Below are positions 26,603-35,177 of a stretch of 64,000 nt of DNA, piece after piece. Position numbers and translations under genes: made by a program. Under the pieces are notes generated by a model, which did no database searches, was not told the origin of the DNA, and saw nothing but the letters and a program-made list of their open reading frames with translations. Position 1 is the stretch's first letter; each line of letters begins with the position of its first letter. This DNA comes from Bacillus mycoides (lineage in GTDB: Bacteria > Bacillota > Bacilli > Bacillales > Bacillaceae_G): contig NZ_LXLV01000032.1 in assembly GCF_001757995.1 (NCBI RefSeq), forward strand, positions 40,572 to 104,571. Reading direction: 5' to 3'.

Positions 26603-27607
26603 CTATTTTGATACCTCTCTATGAAATGAAAAATCATTCACGGTAGGCTGTATTTGTTTCTCTACTTTCACCTCTTTATCCTTCCGTTTCGCTCTTCTAA
26701 CATTTCCTAATTTAATTGCATCCTGCATACTATTACTAATAAGATTTCCTGACAAGATTGTCATACTATAGAAAGCAATCGGAATAAGTACAATCCATGT
26801 ATGAGTAGTTAAGTGACGGAAGTTTTGTCCGATTAACCCTGTCCATTCTTTTGTTACACTATCTGCATCTATACCGCCAAAGATTATTGTTCCACCAAAA
26901 AATAATTGCAACAAACCCAGATGTAAGAGAAGTAATAAAGTGCTAACAAATTGCTGGGCTACTAATAAAAGAAATGATGGTAACATATGCGGCCATACAT
27001 GACGCTTCAGTCTCTGCCACTTACTTCCTCCAAGCACTGTTGCCGCCAACATAAATTCTTCTTTCTTAATACGCTTGACTTCTTGCGCTACATACAACAT
27101 AACTGTCGGTACTGCAAGAAATGCAAGAACTATAATTTGAAACGCAACTCGCAAATGAAACGGAGCAGCTGCCTCTCCACTGTCGAACATTAAAACTCCC
27201 TTTAATATAAAATAGGAAATCATAATCATCGGTACAATACTAAACGGATCAAAAAAAGATGAGATAATTGGAAATGAGCGTTTACTGTACATACCAAGTA
27301 ATAAACCAATGCCTCCCCCAATCACTACACGTAAAACTGCAATAATTATACTCGCACCTACGGTCCATTTTGCTCCCTCTATTATTAGTTGAAAAAGATC
27401 GCGGCCTTTCGCATCACTTCCAAACCAAAATTCACTTGATGGTGAAAACGGAGCAGCCTCCAATTCTCCTTTTTCGTTATACATCATCGTTAGTTCGCGA
27501 ATATTCCCATCAAAAAACAACGTATTCCCAATACTAACAATCATAAGTACACTTAAAAAAGTAACACCAAACCAAAATCTTATATCCCTTTTTACAACTT
27601 GCCACAT
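26603..27607 (-). CDS. Oligopeptide-type ABC transporter permease (DppC/OppC-like)
   Basis: A 334-residue permease from ATG 27607 (MWQVVKRD, aggag 10 bases upstream). It has the first helix and periplasmic-type loop 'FSPSSEFWFGSDAKGRDLF', whose 'GTDxxGRD'-like wording is diagnostic for DppC-type permeases. The inner-membrane coupling segment is 'EEFMLAATVLGGSKWQRLKRH'. It is one base beyond the stop of the partner permease. No ATPase or substrate-binding gene is near, so the pair must rely on components encoded elsewhere or is incomplete. Confidence 0.83.
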   Translation of the reverse strand: MWQVVKRDIRFWFGVTFLSVLMIVSIGNTLFFDGNIRELTMMYNEKGELEAAPFSPSSEFWFGSDAKGRDLFQLIIEGAKWTVGASIIIAVLRVVIGGGIGLLLGMYSKRSFPIISSFFDPFSIVPMIMISYFILKGVLMFDSGEAAAPFHLRVAFQIIVLAFLAVPTVMLYVAQEVKRIKKEEFMLAATVLGGSKWQRLKRHVWPHMLPSFLLLVAQQFVSTLLLLLHLGLLQLFFGGTIIFGGIDADSVTKEWTGLIGQNFRHLTTHTWIVLIPIAFYSMTILSGNLISNSMQDAIKLGNVRRAKRKDKEVKVEKQIQPTVNDFSFHREVSK

Positions 27608-27608
27608 A

Positions 27609-28475
27609 TTACACACGCTCCTTTATAACATTTTGTAAGAACGTATGTAATAAATGAAATAAGATAAAGAGCGGTACATATAATATAATTAAACTTACTG
27701 TGAAAATTTCTATATTCGAATATTCTTTTACGAATACAAACATTCCATATGTGTTAAAAATCCATTCAATAATATATAAATTGGATAGCATAAATAAAAT
27801 ATTTGTTTTCGCATAATAAATTGTCGTCAATAAAACATTTCTTGAAATATGATGTGTCAAAATATGCCGTAAGCTTAACCCTTTACTCTTGGCAAACATA
27901 CTATAATCTTTCTCTAATTCTTCTCTGAACCTTAATAACAAAAGTTTAATAAACAATAACGTTGTTGGTATTGTAAGACATATAATCGGTAACAAACGTA
28001 CTCTTTCTTCCCCTAATCCAGCAAGTTTGATTGGCATAAAACCTGTTTTTTGAAAAATAAGTATGACAAGAAGTTGCGATAATAAAATAAGTAAAATATC
28101 TGGTATGCTCTCAAGGGTAAGAAAAATCCCATTCCATATTCTTTGTTTCATATGAGAACGCTGCAGCACAAAAACAACAAGTACATATGCTATACATAAA
28201 GAAAATAAAAAAGCTGAAAGAAATACTATCATCGTTTCAATATAATGGACCCAAATTTGCGGAAACAATTTTTTCGGTACCTGAAACCCATATGTAATTT
28301 CAGTTGGATGAAGTAATTTCTCTCCTACATATATGATTGCATTCCAAAAACCGATTAAATCAATTTGCAATCCCTTAAATAACCGAGGGAGCGCACCTAG
28401 ACAGATTATACATAAGATTGCAGCAAATAACTGTAAACAAGTAATCCCACACCACTTAGCAGTTCGCATTAACAT
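27609..28475 (-). CDS. Oligopeptide-type ABC transporter permease (DppB/OppB-like)
   Basis: The 288-residue protein has six helices. The coupling segment is 'KDYSMFAKSKGLSLRHILTHHI', the EAA-type loop of DppB-like permeases. It is followed immediately by its DppC-like partner and lies 42 bases after the truncated MFS gene. Sequence divergence from canonical DppB is high; the substrate is unknown. Confidence 0.75.
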   Translation of the reverse strand: MLMRTAKWCGITCLQLFAAILCIICLGALPRLFKGLQIDLIGFWNAIIYVGEKLLHPTEITYGFQVPKKLFPQIWVHYIETMIVFLSAFLFSLCIAYVLVVFVLQRSHMKQRIWNGIFLTLESIPDILLILLSQLLVILIFQKTGFMPIKLAGLGEERVRLLPIICLTIPTTLLFIKLLLLRFREELEKDYSMFAKSKGLSLRHILTHHISRNVLLTTIYYAKTNILFMLSNLYIIEWIFNTYGMFVFVKEYSNIEIFTVSLIILYVPLFILFHLLHTFLQNVIKERV

Positions 28476-28517
28476 AACTATTACCCCTTTACTTTCAGAA
28501 ATAAAAATTCAGATATA

Positions 28518-28815
28518 TTACATCTCTTCAGCTATACTCTGCACTCGCTTTTTCCCACTAGGTAAAATAGCTTGGTATAAACACGTAACAAATAATAATA
28601 AACCAAATAAAATAATATACAATGTATCTGCACTAATCCATTTTGGGAACAACATTGCTATGGTGCCAAGAGATAACAGTTGGAATCCTGTCGTTAATGG
28701 ACTAAGTAAACTTTGAACGCGTCCCATGAATGACTCTTCTACAATTTCATACATCCAGCCCGATATTGCAACATTAATAAATGGTAAAAAGAAAGTCGCA
28801 AAAGCGATACATACG
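28518..28815 (-). pseudogene. C-terminal fragment of an MFS transporter
   Basis: The frame runs 'IAFATFFLPFINVAISGWMY', then 'EESFMGRVQSLLSPLTTGFQ', to 'GKKRVQSIAEEM'. The GRV-with-hydrophobics segment is typical of the late helices of MFS multidrug transporters. Upstream the frame runs into the right end of the IS element. The matching N-terminus lies on the other side of that element (30500-30591). Confidence 0.7.
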
Positions 28816-28821
28816 TCAACT

Positions 28822-28852
28822 CCCCCACTGAGATGAAACGTTTCAGTGGGGG
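28822..28852 (-). repeat. Right-end hairpin of the IS element
   Basis: Perfect 10-bp stem CCCCCACTGA/TCAGTGGGGG with an 11-base loop, the subterminal palindrome expected at an IS200/IS605 end. Confidence 0.65.
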
Positions 28853-29130
28853 CTTAAGTTAGTACTCTAGGTCTTTTCGTCTATCGCTAGACAGTTTGAC
28901 GCTCTAGAATTCATGCCACCTTATGGGTAACACCCCAAGTAAGTTTTTGGTTGGGACTGGCAACGAACTATCGTTTTCCCACTTGCACCACCCTTTCGAA
29001 AAAGAGCAATTCTTCCTTGTGGAAGAAGCCACCACTCAGATGACTCCGGCGTGTGCTACAAGCCCCGACAAGTCGAGTACACATGGATGGTTGACGCACC
29101 CACTAAGCTATGCACGAAGCAACAGCCTTA
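28822..29130 (-). ncRNA. Putative omega RNA (reRNA) of TnpB
   Basis: In this family the guide RNA scaffold overlaps the 3' end of tnpB and runs to the right end. The region downstream of the tnpB stop is about 280 bases, GC-richer than its surroundings and rich in short complementary stretches (for example attcttccttgtggaagaa). No protein frame is supported. Assignment rests on position and family knowledge. Confidence 0.55.
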
Positions 29131-30458
29131 CGTTTTTGCACTTCTAATAGAATCGGCGTTTTCACTTTGAGATTGTCATCCAATTCTACAACTCTCGATT
29201 TTTTCAATGTATTCAATGCACCATTAATATCAGCATGAATACATTTCCCTGCTTTACTTTGGTACAGACCACGAGTGATCCGTTTGCCGCTAAAACGATA
29301 ATGAGTTCTATCATCCTTAGACCAAACTGGAATCGTATCTTTATCTAGAAAACTAGCTTTTGAAGTATAGCTTTCTTCTTGTTTTAAAAATCGGATACCT
29401 TCTTTTACACATTTATTCTCAATTGCTGAAATCAGTTTATGAAATGGGATTTGAACAAATGTTTGATTATTCTTTTTTCCCATATCAGATTTTTGTTTCC
29501 AACCAGCGTTATACCCTACGACAACCGTATCTATGTTGCATGCTTTCACTTTTTTGAACAACAGGCCTACAGTTTGTGAGATATAACCATTTATTTGTCG
29601 TTCTCGTTTATGCCAAAATGCAGCCATTTGGTTCGTTACAACACGTTTTGAAAGTCCATTTTCAATATTTTTCAGTTGCAGATTACGTATCATTTTGTTG
29701 AAGTACTGGTTAATGGATTTTAGTTTTTTTCCATCAATTAAAAATGCATCACCTGTATTTGTTACGCAACTTAATAATCTATCTACACCTAAATCGCAAC
29801 TCAAAGCGTTACTAGTAGTCGTGGATTGTTTCTTCATTTGAGAAACGTGCATTTCATATGTATAATGCACCTCAAAGAACCGACCTTTTTGCTTGGGTAC
29901 AATCTCAATGTAGGAGATTTTTTTATTTCTTAAGTTTTTAGGCATACGTATTTTAATGGAACCGAATTTTTTCCTGAATGCAACATTCATCGGAATCATC
30001 CAATACCCGTTATCATCCACTTTTGGAACTTGATAGATTTCAATGATTCGTTTGTCAGTTGAACCAGAATAATTCGGAAACTTAGGACGACCTGTGAAGG
30101 TTTCAGTTTTTTTCTTCCACTGCTCCAATGCTTTAAAAAAGCTTTTTACTTCTGTAAATAAGGCTCTACGAATTGCTTGAACAGAGTTTGATTGAATGCC
30201 CCAGTAGTTCATATCGGTTTGCATGGCAGTGTCCACTTCTTTTACAGTAGCCATCTTGTTATTATTCAAGTAACTTTGTTTAATAGTGTACAATCCAACA
30301 TTTCGCAACGCTTTTGAACTATGCGACATGCGTTGCAGTAAGCGAAATTCTTTTGCAGTAAGGCAAGCTCGTCCGATATTCTGTTTCTGAGTGAATCGTT
30401 GCATATTTTCTCTTTTCTTTTGTTTACGTAATACTTTCATTGCTTTCTTTTTAGCCAT
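29103..30458 (-). CDS. tnpB: TnpB, RNA-guided nuclease of IS200/IS605 family
   Basis: A 451-residue protein from ATG 30458 (MAKKKAMKVLRK), with aaggtgg upstream; the longer frame to 30506 lacks a site. RuvC residues are visible: Asp in 'SCDLGVDRLLSC', Glu in 'KQEESYTSKASF', and Asp in 'KCIHADINGALNTLKK'. The N-terminal basic region and 'GRPKFPNY' match OrfB proteins. The usual four-cysteine zinc ribbon between the last two motifs is absent. TnpB proteins cut DNA next to a short target motif, guided by omega RNA, and favour retention of the element. All catalytic residues are present, so it may be active. Confidence 0.87.
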   Translation of the reverse strand: MAKKKAMKVLRKQKKRENMQRFTQKQNIGRACLTAKEFRLLQRMSHSSKALRNVGLYTIKQSYLNNNKMATVKEVDTAMQTDMNYWGIQSNSVQAIRRALFTEVKSFFKALEQWKKKTETFTGRPKFPNYSGSTDKRIIEIYQVPKVDDNGYWMIPMNVAFRKKFGSIKIRMPKNLRNKKISYIEIVPKQKGRFFEVHYTYEMHVSQMKKQSTTTSNALSCDLGVDRLLSCVTNTGDAFLIDGKKLKSINQYFNKMIRNLQLKNIENGLSKRVVTNQMAAFWHKRERQINGYISQTVGLLFKKVKACNIDTVVVGYNAGWKQKSDMGKKNNQTFVQIPFHKLISAIENKCVKEGIRFLKQEESYTSKASFLDKDTIPVWSKDDRTHYRFSGKRITRGLYQSKAGKCIHADINGALNTLKKSRVVELDDNLKVKTPILLEVQKRKAVASCIA

Positions 30459-30499
30459 CGTTTTCACCACCTTTCTCAGAGAGTTCAGCCTATTGACTG

Positions 30500-30591
30500 A
30501 CAGCAATCATAGAACCAAGGCGTTCTAAAATATTCGCTAGAAAAAAGCGTGCATAAACTTTGTTTCGAAATAACTGTAGCATTTCTTTCAT
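30500..30591 (-). pseudogene. N-terminal fragment of the interrupted MFS gene
   Basis: ATG 30591 with the ribosome site gaaagga reads MKEMLQLFRNKVYARFFLAN, then ILERLGSMIAV, a standard MFS first helix, and is then cut by the IS element. About 30 N-terminal and 98 C-terminal codons remain of a protein normally near 400, so the middle has been lost. Confidence 0.65.
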
Positions 30592-30705
30592 ACGTAATAT
30601 CCTTTCTCTCGACAAAATATTATTATTTCAGTCATTTCTCGGAAGTTACATTATATTTTTCGACCAATATCCAATATTTTCCTTTTCCATAAAGAATATC
30701 CTATA

Positions 30706-30740
30706 AAAAAGACCCTTGTTCATTAATACAAGAGTCTTTG
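30706..30740 (-). terminator. Terminator of the alpha/beta hydrolase gene
   Basis: Stem aaagacccttgt/acaagagtcttt with one mismatch, preceded on the plus strand by an A-run. Confidence 0.55.
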
Positions 30741-30859
30741 CATTTTTCTTCGCTTCACGAATCTGCTGTTGATATTTATCTAAAATCTTTAAAAGTATTG
30801 CTAATACCTACTTAATCTCTCTAACCTTTTTGATTTCCTAAAGTTCGGATCAATTGTAT

Positions 30860-31891
30860 TTATTTCACAAATGTATCACACATCCACTCATAAAACTTTT
30901 CCTTCTCTTCAAATTGCGGATAATGAGCTGATTTCTCAAAAGTAATAAATTCTTTTTTATCCGCTTCAATCATATCAAAATATTTTCTTGCTGCAAGAAA
31001 TGAAGTATTATAATCGTATTTTCCCATAAGAAAATAAAACGGTAGATTCAGCTTAGTTACTTTAGTAGGTAATGGATTCTTTAAATCTTCTTCTAATAAA
31101 ACTGTTTGAGAATAGGATAATCCATAGTTATAACGAATTACGTCAAACAAGTTATATTCATTACTGAATAACATCCCTATGCTATCACCATCTGGATTTT
31201 CAATAAGTCTTGAAGTTCCACCGTATTTCGCAACATAATTTCGCGGGGTATATGTATCGCCATTTTTAATTTGTTCAGTTAACCCTTTTAAATGTGAAAC
31301 CTCATCCGCATTCCCAGCATTTTGTGCCTGTTCAATAACGTAGTTTAAACTATCCATCTCACTTTCTACTGTATCGCTCATCTGTCCAATGCCAATATAT
31401 GCTTCATATTTTTCAGGAGCTTTGTTGGCAGCCTGTATTCCAATATATGTACCATAAGAATGGCCTATTATAATTACTTTTTCTTTGCCTAGACGTTTTG
31501 AAACGTAATCCGTCATAGCTAATAAATCCTCCACGAGTAGATCTGATGAAAGGTTAGAATAGTCTTCAAAGAAATGATACGATTTTCCACTTGCTCTTTG
31601 ATCGTAATTGACAACCGTGAATTTCTCTTCCAATAAGTCTTGGTATTTTTGAGCATATGGTATTTCCGAAGAACCTGGTCCACCATGAACAAAGATAATA
31701 ACTGGATTACTCTTATCTTTGCCTCGTATCATAATTTCATGACCAGTTCCATTTATCTCTACTTGTTCTAATGTACTTATACTGTTTTTGACCTTTATTT
31801 GTGAGGTCCATGTAGGAAATACCAACGCTATGATTAGTAATAGTATAGTAATGACTCCGATAAGTTTTATTAATTTTTTTATCTTCCTCAT
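30860..31891 (-). CDS. Membrane-anchored alpha/beta hydrolase, prolyl aminopeptidase-like
   Basis: The 343-residue protein has an N-terminal hydrophobic anchor (residues about 8-28) and a hydrolase domain. The oxyanion motif is 'FVHGGPGSSE', the nucleophile elbow 'IIGHSYGTYIG' (Ser), and the late catalytic region 'FYFLMGKYDYNTS' and 'KSAHYPQFEE' (Asp and His). The HGGPG plus DQR ('NYDQRASGKS') combination is typical of proline iminopeptidase-like enzymes. The anchor suggests action at the outer face of the membrane. Start ATG has the ribosome site aaggaaagg. Substrate unknown. Confidence 0.85.
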   Translation of the reverse strand: MRKIKKLIKLIGVITILLLIIALVFPTWTSQIKVKNSISTLEQVEINGTGHEIMIRGKDKSNPVIIFVHGGPGSSEIPYAQKYQDLLEEKFTVVNYDQRASGKSYHFFEDYSNLSSDLLVEDLLAMTDYVSKRLGKEKVIIIGHSYGTYIGIQAANKAPEKYEAYIGIGQMSDTVESEMDSLNYVIEQAQNAGNADEVSHLKGLTEQIKNGDTYTPRNYVAKYGGTSRLIENPDGDSIGMLFSNEYNLFDVIRYNYGLSYSQTVLLEEDLKNPLPTKVTKLNLPFYFLMGKYDYNTSFLAARKYFDMIEADKKEFITFEKSAHYPQFEEKEKFYEWMCDTFVK

Positions 31892-32088
31892 ACAACGTTT
31901 CCTTTCCTTTAAATTTATAAAAATATCAATTCCATCTAAATTTGTTTGTACATTATTAGTCTCCCATACACTTCTTAACTTTCCACTACATAAACCCTTA
32001 ACATTTCCTTAATTTTCTATATATTCATTACAGAAAGACTTGAAAACATCTCGCATACACGTATTTATGTATCACAAGCACAGAAAAA

Positions 32089-32113
32089 AGCCCTTATTTT
32101 CATAACAAGGACT
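32089..32113 (-). terminator. Terminator of the BceAB-like operon
   Basis: Short stem agtcctt/aagggct with a T-run on the minus strand. Confidence 0.5.
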
Positions 32114-32124
32114 CCATTGTTTTC

Positions 32125-34008
32125 CTATTTCGCTATCTCTTCTTTCGGCATTACCATACCTTTATAAAGTTGGACAGTAATCCAATAATAAATGAAATAA
32201 ATTACTATGAATATTCCTATTGGCATCCACACTTTTACAAACGGGTCAACTAATATAAAGCTGAATAAGTTAAGCCCTACTAACACGTGGGAAATTCCAA
32301 TAATTGCTGGGAATATAAATAAATATGAGATTTCTTTATATATACTTTTTGTTAACATACTACGTCTCACACCGATTTTTCGTAGCATTTCATAACGGCG
32401 TACATCACGAGAAGCGCCTGTTAATATTTTGAACATAAGGGAACTCGCCATCATTGCTAAAAACGCAATTCCAAGGAAAAACCCCATAAACATTGTTCCG
32501 CTCATGAAACTGTTCATGAACTGATAAATTGTCATTTTCGTATATAGTTCTACTTTTGCGCCTGTTGTTTTTTCAATTAATTCTTTTTGTCTCTTATCTA
32601 TATCGAGCAACAATGGTTTATATTTTTTCATATCATCTACTTTTGCTAATGTTACAGTATGTTCTGTTCCTTGAATTCCTTTATAACGCTCTTCATCTGC
32701 AATTCTTACAGGTTTTCCGTTAAATTGATTATGTGTAATTTGTATTTCTCTTACAACCGCATCTTCCCAATCTTTTGGCATACGAGGAAGCTTATTCGCT
32801 ACCTCAGGAGCTTCCAAAGCAGAATAGACAGGTTCAGTTAAAGGTTCAGTCACACGTTTACGAGCAGGTTCTTTCAAAGTCTTTGTATCAAAGTGATCAG
32901 AAACAAGTGGCGGTTTAGCAGTTAAATCGTTACGTAAGTAATAAACCGCTTCTCCATCTACTTTATACTTATACTTACTTTCTTCAACAATTTCCATTTC
33001 TTTTAATGCTGCTTTATCTTGTTCATTTGGATCATGAATTACGACATCATATACACGTGAGAAGTCTGTCATAATGCCTACATTCTTTTGAAACGCCATA
33101 CCTGCTGTCATGGCACCTGCACCTAATGCAATTAACATCGCTACAGTGCCTAGTACTCTCGATAAACTAGTTACTCGAAAACGTAATTGTGCATAAGTAA
33201 AACTATTTAATCCCGTTTCATTTCGTTTTTTATTCCCCTTAATTTTCATTACAAAAAGTGGGAGTAACGAGCTAAAAATGAAATACGTTCCTACTGTCGT
33301 AACAATTGTCGCTATTATAAATCCTAGTTCAGCAAACATTTTTATATTTACCATAAAATAGTATCCTGTACTTACTAGCAATACACCTAGTACTGTCATA
33401 ATAACTGTGCGAGTTTTACTTTTCTTCACTTCATCTTGCGTTTCGTCTTCACGTATTAACTCTAATTCTGTTTTACGTAATAATCGGAAACTATTCATTA
33501 CACCAGTAATGAAAAATAATATTAAGAAGAAAATAGATGTAACTAATATAGCTGGTGTGTATACAGATGCGTAATTACCTTTTGCTGAAATTTCCATTCC
33601 ATTCATTAAAAAATTTCCTGCTACACTAGCAAGTATTATTCCTACTAAAATACCGATAATAATACTGACAATACCCATACCAAAAGTCTCAATAAATAAT
33701 AATTGCGCTACTTTTTTCTTTTTCGCTCCAAGCATCATGTACATACCGAGTTCTTTTCTTCTTAATGTAAGTAAAAAAGAATTGGCATATATGATGTAAA
33801 AAACTGTAATGAAAGAAAGCAATATTGCACCAACCCAGAAGACGAGCCTAATACTACTAATGAGACTATTATCTTTTGTAAATTCACTATTCATCGCCAT
33901 CGTTTGGAACATGTAAAAAATACTAATACTAATGACTAGACCAATAAGTAAAACCATATAATCCTTTAACATTTTTTTCATACTATGACGTGATAATTTG
34001 AATAACAT
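32125..34008 (-). CDS. BceB-type ABC transporter permease (FtsX domains)
   Basis: The 627-residue protein has ten membrane helices in the BceB arrangement. An FtsX-like unit lies near the N-terminus ('RRKELGMYMMLGAKKKKVAQ'). A large extracellular domain of about 200 residues (about 300-500) sits between helices VII and VIII, and a second FtsX unit at the end carries 'YEMLRKIGVRRSMLTKSIYK'. These permeases sense and remove cell-wall-active peptides such as bacitracin from their lipid targets. It is 12 bases downstream of its ATPase. No histidine kinase or response regulator is encoded nearby. Confidence 0.88.
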   Translation of the reverse strand: MLFKLSRHSMKKMLKDYMVLLIGLVISISIFYMFQTMAMNSEFTKDNSLISSIRLVFWVGAILLSFITVFYIIYANSFLLTLRRKELGMYMMLGAKKKKVAQLLFIETFGMGIVSIIIGILVGIILASVAGNFLMNGMEISAKGNYASVYTPAILVTSIFFLILFFITGVMNSFRLLRKTELELIREDETQDEVKKSKTRTVIMTVLGVLLVSTGYYFMVNIKMFAELGFIIATIVTTVGTYFIFSSLLPLFVMKIKGNKKRNETGLNSFTYAQLRFRVTSLSRVLGTVAMLIALGAGAMTAGMAFQKNVGIMTDFSRVYDVVIHDPNEQDKAALKEMEIVEESKYKYKVDGEAVYYLRNDLTAKPPLVSDHFDTKTLKEPARKRVTEPLTEPVYSALEAPEVANKLPRMPKDWEDAVVREIQITHNQFNGKPVRIADEERYKGIQGTEHTVTLAKVDDMKKYKPLLLDIDKRQKELIEKTTGAKVELYTKMTIYQFMNSFMSGTMFMGFFLGIAFLAMMASSLMFKILTGASRDVRRYEMLRKIGVRRSMLTKSIYKEISYLFIFPAIIGISHVLVGLNLFSFILVDPFVKVWMPIGIFIVIYFIYYWITVQLYKGMVMPKEEIAK

Positions 34009-34020
34009 AGTCTCGCCCCC

Positions 34021-34788
34021 TTACTTCGACTCAGTTGCTGAGCCCATTTGGGCAAGCACACCTAAAATATCTTGATAGAAATTTTCTCGTGTTCCTTGAC
34101 GATTTAACTCTTTATAAAGAAGTCCATCCTGAATAAATAAAATACGTTCACAATAACTCGCACTAAATGCATCGTGTGTTACCATCAAAATACTTACATT
34201 GTGATTTTCATGTAAATCTTGCATCGCTTCTAATAAACTTTTTGCATTTTTACTATCAAGCGCTCCTGTCGGTTCATCTGCTAATACGATTGCCGGATTA
34301 TGTACTAAAGCTCGTGCTGCCGCTGTTCTTTGTTTTTGTCCACCAGAAACAGCAGTCGGATATTTTGTTAAAATTTCAGTAATCCCTAATTTCTTTGCTA
34401 CTCCATTTACCTTCCCAGTAATTTCACTTGACGGTACACCTTGCAAAGAAAGTGGTAAAGCGATATTTTCATAAATTGATAAATTTTCTAGTAAGTTAAA
34501 ATCTTGAAAAATAAATCCTAATTTTTGAGAACGAAAATCTGATAATGCATTCCCCTTCATAGAAGTAATATTTGTGCCAGCTATTGTTACACTACCACCT
34601 GTCGCTTGATCAAGTGTACTAATCACATTTAGTAATGTCGTTTTACCAGATCCAGAAGGACCCATAATCCCTACAAACTCTCCTTCTTTAATACTTAATG
34701 AAACACCCCTTAATGCTTTGGATTGATTTTCATTCCTTTTTCCGTACGTTTTTTCTACACTTTCCACAGTAACTACATTTGTTGACAT
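34021..34788 (-). CDS. BceA-type ABC transporter ATP-binding protein
   Basis: A 255-residue ATPase with Walker A 'GIMGPSGSGKTTLLNVI', Q-loop 'GFIFQDFNLLENLS', signature 'TAVSGGQKQRTAAARALVHN' and Walker B 'IVLADEPTGALDSKNA'. ATG 34788 is preferred: ggag lies 8 bases upstream, and the earlier GTG overlaps it. Together with the following permease it forms a peptide-resistance/sensing transporter. A BceR-like operator lies about 190 bases upstream, so expression is probably controlled by a two-component system encoded elsewhere. Confidence 0.9.
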   Translation of the reverse strand: MSTNVVTVESVEKTYGKRNENQSKALRGVSLSIKEGEFVGIMGPSGSGKTTLLNVISTLDQATGGSVTIAGTNITSMKGNALSDFRSQKLGFIFQDFNLLENLSIYENIALPLSLQGVPSSEITGKVNGVAKKLGITEILTKYPTAVSGGQKQRTAAARALVHNPAIVLADEPTGALDSKNAKSLLEAMQDLHENHNVSILMVTHDAFSASYCERILFIQDGLLYKELNRQGTRENFYQDILGVLAQMGSATESK

Positions 34789-34975
34789 CTCTTTCACTCC
34801 ATCCCTTTTGTATAAAATTAATTTCTCACATTTTTCTTATCTTTTTCTCATGTAAATCCTTAAGAATTTTTTAATTTTTCTAACAAAAATAGATATATAA
34901 GTAGAATGAACCTATTTCCTCTTTCATATTCTCACTTTTCTAAAACTCGTTCCTTCGATTTCCCTTACATTTACC

Positions 34976-34989
34976 TTACATTTTTGTAA
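34976..34989. promoter_or_regulatory. BceR-like operator
   Basis: TTACA-TTTT-TGTAA fits the TNACA-N4-TGTAA motif I recall for BceR-type response regulators. It is embedded in a longer 9-bp inverted repeat (TTACCTTAC/GTAAGGTAA, 34971-34994), and a further CCTTACATTT copy lies just upstream on the plus strand. The rest of 34789-35177 holds no gene I can support. Confidence 0.6.
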
Positions 34990-35177
34990 GGTAAACAAGA
35001 AAACACACAACTTCATAAAAGCATTTCTTTGTAATGAGAAATACTTTTTATTTTTGTTAAAATTAAAAGGATATTTCAATAACAATAATAACATAATAAA
35101 AAACAACACAATTTTATTGTTAAACGATAAATTATATGATAAAATCATGTTGACATTAAATAATCGAGGTGCTTTTT

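Larger units (their letters stand above)
28812..30520 (-). mobile_element. IS200/IS605-family element carrying only tnpB
   Basis: The element consists of a right-end hairpin, a 250-base structured non-coding stretch and tnpB. There are no terminal inverted repeats and no tnpA. It interrupts an MFS gene. The left boundary is approximate (between 30500 and 30525), as is the right (28808-28822). Confidence 0.75.

Noticed and set aside
30860-31891. Reading the alpha/beta hydrolase as part of the BceAB-like resistance unit
   Set aside because: A terminator at 32089-32113 and a gap of 230 bases separate them, so a shared transcript is not supported.
34924-35148. Minus-strand 74-residue frame in the promoter region of the BceAB-like genes
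   Set aside because: AT-rich, Lys/Phe/Asn composition, no ribosome site, and it covers the regulatory palindrome.
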